From Calothrix sp. NIES-2100 (lineage in GTDB: Bacteria; Cyanobacteriota; Cyanobacteriia; Cyanobacteriales; Nostocaceae), in contig NZ_AP018178.1 of NCBI RefSeq assembly GCF_002368195.1, positions 915,738-979,737 on the forward strand: a DNA stretch of 64,000 bases. Reading direction: 5' to 3'. This document shows, one piece after another, positions 14,226 through 22,639 of this stretch; position 1 is the stretch's first letter; each line of letters opens with the position of its first letter. The notes under the pieces were generated by a model, which saw only the letters and a program-made list of their open reading frames with translations, ran no database searches and was not told the origin of the DNA. The translations under genes and the position numbers were made by a program.

Positions 14226-15350
14226 ATGATGAATACCGTAGCTAAATTCCCACCGATCGCAATTGCAATTACGGCGACAGATCGAAAACAGGCTTATGAG
14301 TTTGCTCAACAGCAGCTAACCCAAGAGCGATCGCAACAAGTTTATCGCAATACCCTGGCTGTGTTAGTGACTGGGCGTTATTTGCAAATGTTGGGTATCG
14401 AGAGCGATTTAGAACTCAGTCATAGTTGGAATCCGCTGGAACGCCTGATAGAAAACATTGCGGACTTGTATATTCCTAGTTTGCACGGCTTTTTAGAGTG
14501 TCGTTGCTTGCGTCAGAGCGATCGCAAATGTCAAATACCAACAGAAGTTTGGACAGAACGTCTTGGCTACGTATTTGTGCAACTTGATGAACCATACCAA
14601 GAAGGGCAAATTTTAGGATTTGTCGAATCCGTATCAGTTAAAGAACTACCACGCAGCTATTTTCAACCACTCGATTTATTGCTAGAGCGTTTGACATTAG
14701 AACCACCAGCAGAACCAATCGTACAACTCAGACAATGGCTGCAACGAAACTTTGAATCCGATTGGCAACCAAGGCAAGAATTACTTAGTAATTTTAGAGG
14801 TATGATTATACCGCTTGAGCAGCCACAACTGCAATTTAAACAACGAAGTAATGACCATTATCGCCAACGAATTGAACAACTTTATCGCGGACAATCTTGT
14901 GATTTGATGCAATCTATTCTGGTTGATTTCAATCCCCAGGAAGCTTTAGTAAATCTGATCCAAAGAACTCAGGATGATGAAATTCGCTGGCAAGCTGCTG
15001 AGTTATTGTGGGAAATAGATCCACAACATCAAGCTTGTCCGGTGATCAATGCCAAAGATTTAGGAATATATCTTCTAGGGCATTCTGTAGTTTTGATGGT
15101 GGGGATTTTGCCAAAATCAGATAGTAAAATGTTGATTTTACTGCGGGTTTATCCGCGAGAAAAATTGTCTCATCTACCTTCAAGATTGAAGCTCATCGGA
15201 TTGGATGAAACCGGAAATGCTTTTTTTGAAGTGGAATCGCGCCCGAAAGATGATTATATCCAGTTTAAATTTACAGCCGACCCAGGCGATCGCTTCAGTG
15301 CTCGTGTAGTTCTCAATGATGCCAGCTTTACTGAAGAATTTGTTATTTAG
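14226..15350 (+). CDS. DUF1822 family protein
   Basis: 374 aa. The start MMNTVAKFPPIAIAITATDRKQAYEFAQQQ, the repeated short-protein segment GYVFVQLDEPYQEGQILGFV and the C-terminal GLDETGNAFFEVESR with DYIQFKFTADPGDRFS match DUF1822, a cyanobacterial family of unknown function usually found between a sigma-like gene and a CHAT-domain gene. The last 120 residues are beta-rich, (VVLMVGILPKSDSKMLILLRVYP), like a small immunoglobulin-type or C2-like module. No membrane segment or signal peptide. The gap to the gene before is 28 bp and to the CHAT gene 80 bp, so one transcript is likely. Its guilt-by-association role is as an adaptor or effector of the CHAT protein. Confidence 0.82.
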   Translation: MMNTVAKFPPIAIAITATDRKQAYEFAQQQLTQERSQQVYRNTLAVLVTGRYLQMLGIESDLELSHSWNPLERLIENIADLYIPSLHGFLECRCLRQSDRKCQIPTEVWTERLGYVFVQLDEPYQEGQILGFVESVSVKELPRSYFQPLDLLLERLTLEPPAEPIVQLRQWLQRNFESDWQPRQELLSNFRGMIIPLEQPQLQFKQRSNDHYRQRIEQLYRGQSCDLMQSILVDFNPQEALVNLIQRTQDDEIRWQAAELLWEIDPQHQACPVINAKDLGIYLLGHSVVLMVGILPKSDSKMLILLRVYPREKLSHLPSRLKLIGLDETGNAFFEVESRPKDDYIQFKFTADPGDRFSARVVLNDASFTEEFVI

Positions 15351-15430
15351 CTAACTATTGCTTAGTTTTGCTGAATTGTGCTTATCTAATAATAAATCCT
15401 TAACTTCTAGATGTTCTCCGTCGGTTGTTT

Positions 15431-18124
15431 ATGATGCCATCCTCCTCTAGTCTTCAACCCCCTCAAAATGTCGCTGTTGTGCTTGAGATTAGTGGCGGTA
15501 CCTTTAATGACGGCTTCTCTGTGACGCTGACAATTTTAGAAGATGGTAAAACTATTCAAGAGGATGATGATTTACCTGACCTTCCGGCAGCGCTAGAAAT
15601 ACCACATTTGTATCAGCAGTGGCAAAATATATCACTGGAGAACAGTCGTCAACTGCAAGCAGTTCCAGGACAAGTGACGAACGTAGCTCTAGAAGATTGG
15701 AGACAAAGAACTAAAGAGCTAGAGAACTATTGTAAAACATGGTTTCAGAATCAAGAGTTTAAGAGTTTACGCGATTGCATTCGGGCAAATATCAGAGTGA
15801 GATCGGATCAATCTGTCCCCATTATCATTAGATGCCAGACAAGAAATCAACAAGAAAATAATATTTTACGTAGGCTACCCTGGCATATCTGGAATTTATT
15901 TACCGAGCTTCCCAATGCTGAATTTGCCTTATTCACTAAATTTCATCCTCAAGTAGCTACCCTCAATGCACAGGTCAAAGTTTTAGCAATTTTTGGCAGT
16001 TCTCAGGGAGGTTTGCAACTAGAACAAGATAGAAAAGCATTAGCACTATTGGAACAGCGTGGAGCAAAAATTACGTGGACATTAGAGCCAACTGAAGAAG
16101 AGCTTTCTCATTTATTATTTGATAAAGTTTGGGATATCTTGTTTTTCGCCGGGCATAGTTCGAGCCAAACAACAAGTGGACAAATTCAAATTAGTCAAGG
16201 AAGATTTTTACCCTTAGATGCATTACATCAAAGCTTAAGGAAGGCGGTAAAAAAAGGTTTAAAGTTAGCAATCTTCAATTCCTGTGATGGGTTAGGGATT
16301 GCAGATTTTTTGGCTGAATTGAAAGTTCCAGCTGTAATCGTCATGCGGGAACCAGTACCTGATCGCATTGCTGGTATATTCTTGCTCGAATTTTTGCAGG
16401 TATTTTCTCAGCGTACACCCCTTTGTAAAGCAGTGCGTGAGGCTCGTAATCGCCTCGAAATTTTACAAGGTAAATTTCCCGCTGCTACCTGGCTACCCGT
16501 AGTTTGCATCAATCCAAGTCAGCCAGAGTTAGTTTGGCCTGCCCAATCTTGGCGCTATTACCTCCGTCAATTGTTAGTTTGGACTAGTCCATTACTACTG
16601 TCCCGTTGGCGTTCTTACCTCCCTCCTCATGATATTGTGACTAGATTTACGGCCTTCGCCTTAGCTGTAATCATCACCGTAACTTTGCCATTATTACACA
16701 GCCCCAATAGTAAACAGCCATACATAGAGCCAACCTTTATTAGTTATGGTAAAAAACCAATTACTGATAGCATAGTCACCTTAAGTGAAGGGTATCGCAC
16801 ATTTCGTACACTAAAGAATGAAGGTATTAAAGCATTTAACCAAGGTCAATATGCCAATGCTGTAAGAATTTTTCAGCAACTTCCTACTAAAGTAACAAAA
16901 GATCCGGAGATTCTGATTTATCGTAACAATGCTGAGGTGAATTTTCGGCATCAACAAAACCCAAATTCACCAATTTACACTATTGCTGCTGCTGCGCCAT
17001 TGAATCTCAATGCTGGATTAGATATTCTATTTGGTGTCGCTCAAGCCCAGGATGTAGCTGTCAATGAAAAAAAAATTAACTTACAAGTTGTTATTGCTAA
17101 CGATCTCAATCAGCCCGATCAATCTCGAAAAATTGCTGAAAAACTCTCCCAGGATAAGAAAATTCTGGCTGTGGTAGGACATTATACCTCTTCTAATACT
17201 TGTGCAGCTTTGAAGGTTTATTCCCCAAATCAGCTTGTGGTGATTTCTCCCACCAGCACCGTAGTTAACTTGCAATCAAACCAGAATTGTAATGATCCCA
17301 ATAGAGTATTCTACCGTACCGTTTCATCAACTCGAGTAGAAGCCCATAGTTTAGTGCAATATTTAGTCGATGTTCTCAGAAAAAATCAGCCTAAAGTGGT
17401 TGTTTTTTACAACCGTCAAGAGTGGTTTAGCAAGGATTTGTCAGAGCAATTTGTTGAGGTTCTCAAAGCATTTAATGGAGCTATAATTGCTAGCTTTGAT
17501 TTATCAGATTCCAACTTTGATACTAGGAACCTACCACCAGAAGTCAAGAATGCAGATGCTCTGGTAGTATTGCCCGATGGCGGAACTAAAGATGAGACAG
17601 CATTGCAAAAAGCGATTGATATCATCAAATTGAACAAAGGAGAAAAACCAATTTTAGGTGCAAATACCCTCTATCTCCAAAAAGTTATTAAAGATGCTGA
17701 AGTTACCACAGTAGCAAATCGCTTATTTATGGCAGTTGATTGGCATCCAAAGCAGTGTGGTGCAGCCAAATTTGCTCAACAGATTAAAGATTACTGGGGT
17801 GGTGATTTGAATCGGAGAACAGCCTTAGCATATGAGGCTGTTCAAGCTATTTTACAGGCTATTAAACTATCAGGTACATCTGTTAATTCAGCAGACATTC
17901 GACAGAAATTATCTGAGACAGGTATTAGACCAAATATGGCAGTATCTAGTGATATTATTAAAGGCTTAACCATTAGTTTTGATGCGAAGGGCGATCGCAT
18001 AGAATTTACTACTGGCAACATAACTAACACAGAAATGCTTAAGCAGACGATCGTTACTGTCAAGACTGTTAATAAAAAGTTGTCGTTTGAACTCGCCGAA
18101 AATTTTTCTTGCCCTCAGAAGTAA
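15431..18124 (+). CDS. CHAT protease - membrane helix - periplasmic ligand-binding receptor fusion
   Basis: 897 aa from ATG 15431 (an upstream TTG adds two residues). Residues about 185-375 form a CHAT caspase-like domain with His in FFAGHSSS (near 243) and Cys in FNSCDGLG (near 285). A membrane helix, FALAVIITVTLPLLH, is at about 409-424. A short TPR-like stretch (AFNQGQYANAVRIFQQLP) is near 470. From about residue 540 to the end is a type I periplasmic-binding fold of the branched-chain amino acid/ANP-receptor kind: VVGHYTSSNTCAALKVY, KVVVFYNRQEWFSKDL and NADALVVLPDGG. Topology predicts the protease in the cytoplasm and the ligand domain outside. It is the third gene of the sigma-like/DUF1822 module. 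No permease is near, so it is a receptor rather than a transporter part. Confidence 0.85.
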   Translation: MMPSSSSLQPPQNVAVVLEISGGTFNDGFSVTLTILEDGKTIQEDDDLPDLPAALEIPHLYQQWQNISLENSRQLQAVPGQVTNVALEDWRQRTKELENYCKTWFQNQEFKSLRDCIRANIRVRSDQSVPIIIRCQTRNQQENNILRRLPWHIWNLFTELPNAEFALFTKFHPQVATLNAQVKVLAIFGSSQGGLQLEQDRKALALLEQRGAKITWTLEPTEEELSHLLFDKVWDILFFAGHSSSQTTSGQIQISQGRFLPLDALHQSLRKAVKKGLKLAIFNSCDGLGIADFLAELKVPAVIVMREPVPDRIAGIFLLEFLQVFSQRTPLCKAVREARNRLEILQGKFPAATWLPVVCINPSQPELVWPAQSWRYYLRQLLVWTSPLLLSRWRSYLPPHDIVTRFTAFALAVIITVTLPLLHSPNSKQPYIEPTFISYGKKPITDSIVTLSEGYRTFRTLKNEGIKAFNQGQYANAVRIFQQLPTKVTKDPEILIYRNNAEVNFRHQQNPNSPIYTIAAAAPLNLNAGLDILFGVAQAQDVAVNEKKINLQVVIANDLNQPDQSRKIAEKLSQDKKILAVVGHYTSSNTCAALKVYSPNQLVVISPTSTVVNLQSNQNCNDPNRVFYRTVSSTRVEAHSLVQYLVDVLRKNQPKVVVFYNRQEWFSKDLSEQFVEVLKAFNGAIIASFDLSDSNFDTRNLPPEVKNADALVVLPDGGTKDETALQKAIDIIKLNKGEKPILGANTLYLQKVIKDAEVTTVANRLFMAVDWHPKQCGAAKFAQQIKDYWGGDLNRRTALAYEAVQAILQAIKLSGTSVNSADIRQKLSETGIRPNMAVSSDIIKGLTISFDAKGDRIEFTTGNITNTEMLKQTIVTVKTVNKKLSFELAENFSCPQK

Positions 18125-18532
18125 TTTATCAACTAAAAATTAAATTGTGTAGGGTGGAAAACCTAGATTCACATCGCCGACTTCTTGAAGAAGTCGGCGA
18201 TGTGAACAGCAACTTGTGCTTAAATAATTTTCTCTGACTGACGCAACCTAATTAAAATTTACTCATCAGAAACAGACTTGTTTGTAAATTTACGTAAATA
18301 TCTCGGAGATATTCACTCTAGCTGCCGATATTCCTTTGTAGGGTAAAAAGGGATCGCTCTGATTATCCAATCAGCACCCAGCAATTTTCTTCTCTACAAA
18401 GCTCAGAATTTTCCCAAGTTCATTGCCTACTCTGCAAATGATTTTATCGTTTGCAAAAGCTTTGCATTCAATAATATGACCATTGCAAAGTACATCATTT
18501 CAACTCAAATAACTAATATACAACGCCCGACT
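18125..18532. other. Gene-free stretch with a palindromic repeat
   Basis: Holds the perfect palindrome at 18168-18206 and AT-rich DNA that should contain the promoter of the next gene. An in-frame upstream ATG at 18476 exists but is not preferred. No RNA gene was recognised. Confidence 0.5.
18168..18206. repeat. Perfect palindrome, 19-bp arms, possible terminator
   Basis: TTCACATCGCCGACTTCTT and its exact reverse complement are separated by a single G. It lies 44 bp after the stop of the CHAT-receptor gene. It is a dispersed cyanobacterial palindrome type; no U-run follows, so termination is possible but not proved. Confidence 0.75.
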
Positions 18533-19048
18533 ATGAATATCAAAAAAATTGCTTGGATTTGGATTTTAGTAGTTAGTAGCATAGGGCTGTTTGGTGTCGA
18601 GCCAGCAAATGCTAAAAACGCTGAAACAGAAGCAGCTAAAACTACACCCTCGAACGATGTTGCTCAATCTTCGCAAGTTACAATTGCTCAAGTATCAGAT
18701 TTAGTCACTCCAATTTATGGAAGTTGGAAGCTAAGACATAGCGTTGGTGGAATTGTTCATGAAAGCATTCTCAAAATGAATGGATATTCTGGAACTATGA
18801 GAACCAGATTTTTTAACATCCTCTCAAAAAAGACGGAAGCTGTAGATCAAACGATGTACCTCAAGCCTCATCCAGATGGATTACTTATCTGGGGCTATAA
18901 TCCCGTCTATGCTGGAACTCGCACAAAGCATCCAATTTATCTTCCTGACAACTTTTTCTTTTCAATTCCGCCTGATCGTCCAGCAGTATTTATTAATTGC
19001 GATGATGGAAACCAATGTTCTGCTGTAGATGTAGAGCCGATTAGATAA
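18533..19048 (+). CDS. Secreted hypothetical protein
   Basis: 171 aa from ATG 18533, chosen because the sequence MNIKKIAWIWILVVSSIGLFG followed by VEPANA-K is a standard signal peptide; the ATG at 18476 would bury it. The mature part has a Thr/Ala-rich spacer and then a compact domain, ITPIYGSWKLRHS-like through GYSGTMRTRFFNIL and CDDGNQCSAVDVEPIR, with two cysteines close together at the end. I do not recognise the family. It follows the CHAT-receptor gene after about 400 bp; being extracytoplasmic it could meet the receptor's outer domain, but this is only positional inference. Confidence 0.65.
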   Translation: MNIKKIAWIWILVVSSIGLFGVEPANAKNAETEAAKTTPSNDVAQSSQVTIAQVSDLVTPIYGSWKLRHSVGGIVHESILKMNGYSGTMRTRFFNILSKKTEAVDQTMYLKPHPDGLLIWGYNPVYAGTRTKHPIYLPDNFFFSIPPDRPAVFINCDDGNQCSAVDVEPIR

Positions 19049-19329
19049 GTAAATGTTTTTAGATTTTAGATTCGTTAACAAAAGTATGAAACTAACTGCC
19101 TATAGAAGGCTAGAGCATAAAGCAGGAAAAACTTATGTTTTCCACCCATAGACGCTTACTCATGCCTCAATTCATCAAGCGCCTCCGGCAATCTGCTTCT
19201 ATACTTTTTATACTTCAGACTTCTTAAGTCAATAAATCCCGAATCTAAAATCTAACATTGATTACCGACTCAAGCGTGACTGCCGTTTTAAAAAATACAA
19301 AAATTCTTCCATTTAGGGAGTAATTCATC
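19049..19329. other. Gene-free stretch
   Basis: AT-rich with no recognised gene. Two similar strings, GATTTTAGATTCGTTAACA near 19061 and CGAATCTAAAATC near 19239, form a weak inverted pair. A 30-codon frame at 19135-19227 (MFSTHRRLLMPQF...) is too short to support. Confidence 0.4.
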
Positions 19330-20187
19330 ATGTGCAGTAAACTAATTCCAAGGCTGATTCTATTTTTTCTAACCTTGATTTTCAGCCTCACATTCTCTTT
19401 CCATCATGTCCAAGCCCAACCAGTCCCTTTCTATTGGGAATTGATGAATGTTGATATCGCCGTGCAAACTAACGGTGATATGTTAATCACAGAAACGCAA
19501 AAATATACATTTACCGCAGACTACGACAAACAACGTTACCGCTACATTCTTCTGGATAAAGTAGACAAAATTACGGAAGTAACAGTATCAGAAAATGGTC
19601 AAATATTACCCAGCACAACCAGTCAAGAGAATAATCAATTTTGGATTCGTTGGGAACATCAATTAAAACCACCAGAAAGCCATACTTTCGTGTTGAAATA
19701 TCGTGTTGTTGGGGGATTGTCCGTAGATGGTAATGATGCACAAGTATATTGGAAAGCTATTTTTCCTGACCGGAAAGCTACTATCAAACAAGCAAAAGTA
19801 ACAGTAGAATTTCCTGAACAATTCGCTACGAAGATTAAAGATTTCCAAAGCTTTGGCATAGCCGCAAATATCCGCAAAGTTGATGCAAAAACCATTGAAG
19901 CGATCGCGCAAACAGCTATTGAGCCAGGGTCAGAGTTAGGAATTCAGGTAAAATTTGATCGCACAGGTACTGACATAAAAACCCCTTCTTGGCAAAGTTC
20001 AAAATCTTCTATTAATTGGTTTGGGTGGTTTTTTTGGGGATTATTCTTTCTCTTCTTCCTTGGTAGCTTCTTCTCCGATAGCAGTAGTAGTAGTGGTTAC
20101 AGCGGTGGCGGCGGTGGTGACGGTGGTGACGGCGGAGGTGGTGGCTGTGGCGGTGGCTGTGGTGGTGGTTGTGGCGGCGGCGGTTAA
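19330..20187 (+). CDS. DUF2207 family membrane protein with Gly/Cys-rich tail
   Basis: 285 aa. Signal peptide at 1-29 (LIPRLILFFLTLIFSLTFSF, cleavage near VQA-Q). Residues 33-215 match the beta-rich DUF2207 ectodomain: ELMNVDIAVQTNGDMLITETQ, RYRYILLDKVDKITEV and a typical VYWKAIFPDRKATI. One membrane helix, WFGWFFWGLFFLFFLGSFF, at about 232-250, and then a cytoplasmic tail made of Ser followed by Gly/Asp/Cys (GGGCGGGCGGGCGGGG). Glycine-rich endings are common in this family, but the regular cysteines every four residues are striking and could bind metal. Its function is unknown. Standing alone on the plus strand. Confidence 0.82.
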   Translation: MCSKLIPRLILFFLTLIFSLTFSFHHVQAQPVPFYWELMNVDIAVQTNGDMLITETQKYTFTADYDKQRYRYILLDKVDKITEVTVSENGQILPSTTSQENNQFWIRWEHQLKPPESHTFVLKYRVVGGLSVDGNDAQVYWKAIFPDRKATIKQAKVTVEFPEQFATKIKDFQSFGIAANIRKVDAKTIEAIAQTAIEPGSELGIQVKFDRTGTDIKTPSWQSSKSSINWFGWFFWGLFFLFFLGSFFSDSSSSSGYSGGGGGDGGDGGGGGCGGGCGGGCGGGG

Positions 20188-20392
20188 CTAATACCAAGAA
20201 TCTGTAGAGGCTACCATCCATGACACACAATCATAGTTCTGCTTCCGGACTTTATGCCTGATTTTGTAAATTTATGTAAAAATTACGTCTATTTTGACTC
20301 TCGCTACCGATAGTCATTGAGCGAGTTAAAAAGCGATCGCCTAGATGTCTATCTCATAAACTTTGCGGTTTTCTATTGAGTAAGTTATCGCT

Positions 20393-21082
20393 ATGAACGA
20401 AGATTTCCCAGAAAAGGTATCACTGCAAATTGTGTTAGTTGATAGTTATGATATTTGTCTAACTGGAACAGTTGAATTGCTAAAAAATCGCTATCCAGAT
20501 GGAAAAATTATCAGTGCGAGAACAGCAAATGAAGCTCTCCATAAAATTTCAATTTTGCTGCCAGACCTGATAATTATGGATATTTTGCTCCCAGAAAAAC
20601 CTGGAGTAGTAGCACAAACTCATACAGGTATTCAACTGTTACAGCAGGTGATGCAAAAATATCCTAGCTTGAATATTCTTGTCCACAGCGCTGCTATTAA
20701 CAGACTAGGGCAAATTAAATCTTTAATTACTGCCCATAAGGGAGGCTTTACCATCGCCGATAAAAGTCTTGATAGCCAAGAAATGCTCTCGCGAGTGGAT
20801 GGAGCATTAAAAGGATTCACTCATATTAAAGAAATTACGAATATTTATGCACAATTCAACAATAAACCAGAGGTATTAAAACTACTAAGTTTAGCTTTTA
20901 ATGAAGGATTGCAAGATAAAGCGATCGCTGCACATATTCGTGTATCAGAACGCATGGTACGCCACTATTGGGATAAGCTCTACGCAGCTTTAGATATTGA
21001 TGGTGAAGAATTAAAAAATCAAGGCAAAAATATCAGAATCATTACTAAAATTCGCGCTCGAGCAGCAGGCTTAATTGATTAA
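20393..21082 (+). CDS. Response regulator with receiver and LuxR-like HTH domain
   Basis: 229 aa. The receiver domain (about 10-140) has the acidic pocket at IVLVDSYDICL and the phospho-acceptor Asp in LIIMDILLPEKPG; Lys is present in the last strand region (IADKSLD). The C-terminal segment, LSLAFNEGLQDKAIAAHIRVSERMVRHYWDKLY, is a LuxR/NarL-type helix-turn-helix, although shorter than usual. The partner kinase is not next to it; the following two genes are Hanks-type kinases in the same direction, 39 bp to the first, so serine/threonine phosphorylation input is possible but unproved. Confidence 0.84.
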   Translation: MNEDFPEKVSLQIVLVDSYDICLTGTVELLKNRYPDGKIISARTANEALHKISILLPDLIIMDILLPEKPGVVAQTHTGIQLLQQVMQKYPSLNILVHSAAINRLGQIKSLITAHKGGFTIADKSLDSQEMLSRVDGALKGFTHIKEITNIYAQFNNKPEVLKLLSLAFNEGLQDKAIAAHIRVSERMVRHYWDKLYAALDIDGEELKNQGKNIRIITKIRARAAGLID

Positions 21083-21121
21083 CTTATAAACCAGAAAATT
21101 GCTCCATAAATACTGCTGTGC

Positions 21122-22609
21122 ATGGGTTACTGGCTAAAAGCGAGTGGCATTTTCGCAACGCAATCTACAACTACACCTAATACTATCAATGAACAAAGTT
21201 ATATGGAAATGTTACACCAGAAGGAAGACATTATTGCCTCTCAGTATCGGATTCTAGATACCTTGGGAGAAGGTGGAAGCGGAACCACATACCTTGCTCA
21301 GGACTTAAAAAGCAGTCAACAAGTAGCTCTCAAAGTATTATCGCTGCACCGGATGACTGACTGGAAAATGATGGAGTTGTTTGAGCGAGAAGCAGAAATT
21401 CTCTCCCATCTCAATCATCTAAGTATTCCTCAATATTTAGGATATTTTCAGATAGAAACGTTAGAAGATCGTTATTTTTATATTGTCCAGCAACTGGCAG
21501 AAGGTAAGACACTGGCGGCTTTGGTGGAAAGTGGATGGCGCACTAGTGAAGATGAGGTGCGGCGCATCGCTATCCAAATATTAGAAATTCTTGTTTACTT
21601 GCACTCCCTCAAACCTCCTGTAGTTCATCGCGATATCAAGCCGCAAAATATTATTCGCCGTGATGATGGGCAGGTTTTTTTAGTAGATTTTGGAGCTGTA
21701 AAACATACCTATTACACAACTTTTATGCGCGGAAGTACAGTAGTAGGAACTTATGGTTATATGGCTCCCGAACAATTTCGCGGACAAGCCGTACCTGCCA
21801 CTGATTTGTATGCTTTAGGAGCAACTTTATTATCTCTTTTAACACACTGTTCCCCCGCAGATTTGGAAAGTGATGGCTTAAAAATTAATTTCCGTCCCCG
21901 CGTGGAAATTAGTGATGAATTTGCCGACTGGCTAGAGAAAATGCTAGAGCCAGATACGGAAGATCGTTTCCCTTCGGCACAGAAAGCCTTGGACGTTTTA
22001 CAGGGTAAGCGAAAGCTGACTGTGAAATCGAATATCTCGGTTCAGTGGCAAAAAATAGTTGGTGTGGGAGTTGCTGTTACTGCTATTACTACTATTACCC
22101 TGTTAAATTTCTATAAATGGGATATTTTAAGCAGCATTGGATTTACCGATATAGCTGGCAACAATATACTTAATATAGCAGCAGAACAAGGCAACAAGCA
22201 AATTGTAGAATTGCAGATTGCTCAGGGTGCTAATGTTAATTCCAGGAACAACTATGGCAACACTCCACTGCATTTGGCAGAAGACATAGACGTAGTAAAA
22301 CTGTTAATTGCCAAGGGTGCTGATGTCAATTCTAATAATAATGATGGTAACACTCCACTGCATTTGGCAGAAGACATAGATGTAATCAAACTGCTAATTG
22401 CTAAAGGTGCTGATGTCAATTCTAGGAATAATGATGGTAACACTCCACTGCATTTAGCAGAAGACATCTACGTAATAAAAGTACTAATTGCCAAGGGTGC
22501 TGATGTCAATGCCAAGAATAAACTTGACAGAACTCCCGCGCAAGAAAGGAAAGAACGTGAGAGAGAGCGTGAAGAGAGAGCGACAAATTCAAGATTTTCT
22601 GTTAAGTAA
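21122..22609 (+). CDS. Serine/threonine protein kinase with membrane helix and ankyrin repeats
   Basis: 495 aa from ATG 21122; comparison with the paralogue next door (start MQILHQ) makes the ATG at 21203 or 21209 a good alternative. Kinase domain about 35-300: glycine loop GEGGSGTTY, Lys in VALKVL, catalytic loop HRDIKPQN, DFGAVK and APEQFRG; all key residues present. A membrane helix (VGVGVAVTAITTITLLNFY) is at about 313-331. Outside it are about five ankyrin units with three almost identical copies (GNTPLHLAEDIDVVKLLIAK type), and an Arg/Glu-rich end. The DNA of the three units is nearly the same, so recent duplication is likely. 30 bp before the next kinase gene. Confidence 0.9.
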   Translation: MGYWLKASGIFATQSTTTPNTINEQSYMEMLHQKEDIIASQYRILDTLGEGGSGTTYLAQDLKSSQQVALKVLSLHRMTDWKMMELFEREAEILSHLNHLSIPQYLGYFQIETLEDRYFYIVQQLAEGKTLAALVESGWRTSEDEVRRIAIQILEILVYLHSLKPPVVHRDIKPQNIIRRDDGQVFLVDFGAVKHTYYTTFMRGSTVVGTYGYMAPEQFRGQAVPATDLYALGATLLSLLTHCSPADLESDGLKINFRPRVEISDEFADWLEKMLEPDTEDRFPSAQKALDVLQGKRKLTVKSNISVQWQKIVGVGVAVTAITTITLLNFYKWDILSSIGFTDIAGNNILNIAAEQGNKQIVELQIAQGANVNSRNNYGNTPLHLAEDIDVVKLLIAKGADVNSNNNDGNTPLHLAEDIDVIKLLIAKGADVNSRNNDGNTPLHLAEDIYVIKVLIAKGADVNAKNKLDRTPAQERKEREREREERATNSRFSVK

Positions 22610-22639
22610 ATAGTCGGACGCAATTAATTACAAAAAAAC

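Noticed and set aside
20012..20230. Minus-strand His/Arg-rich frame
   Set aside because: Antisense of the Gly/Asp/Cys tail of the DUF2207 gene; not a real protein.
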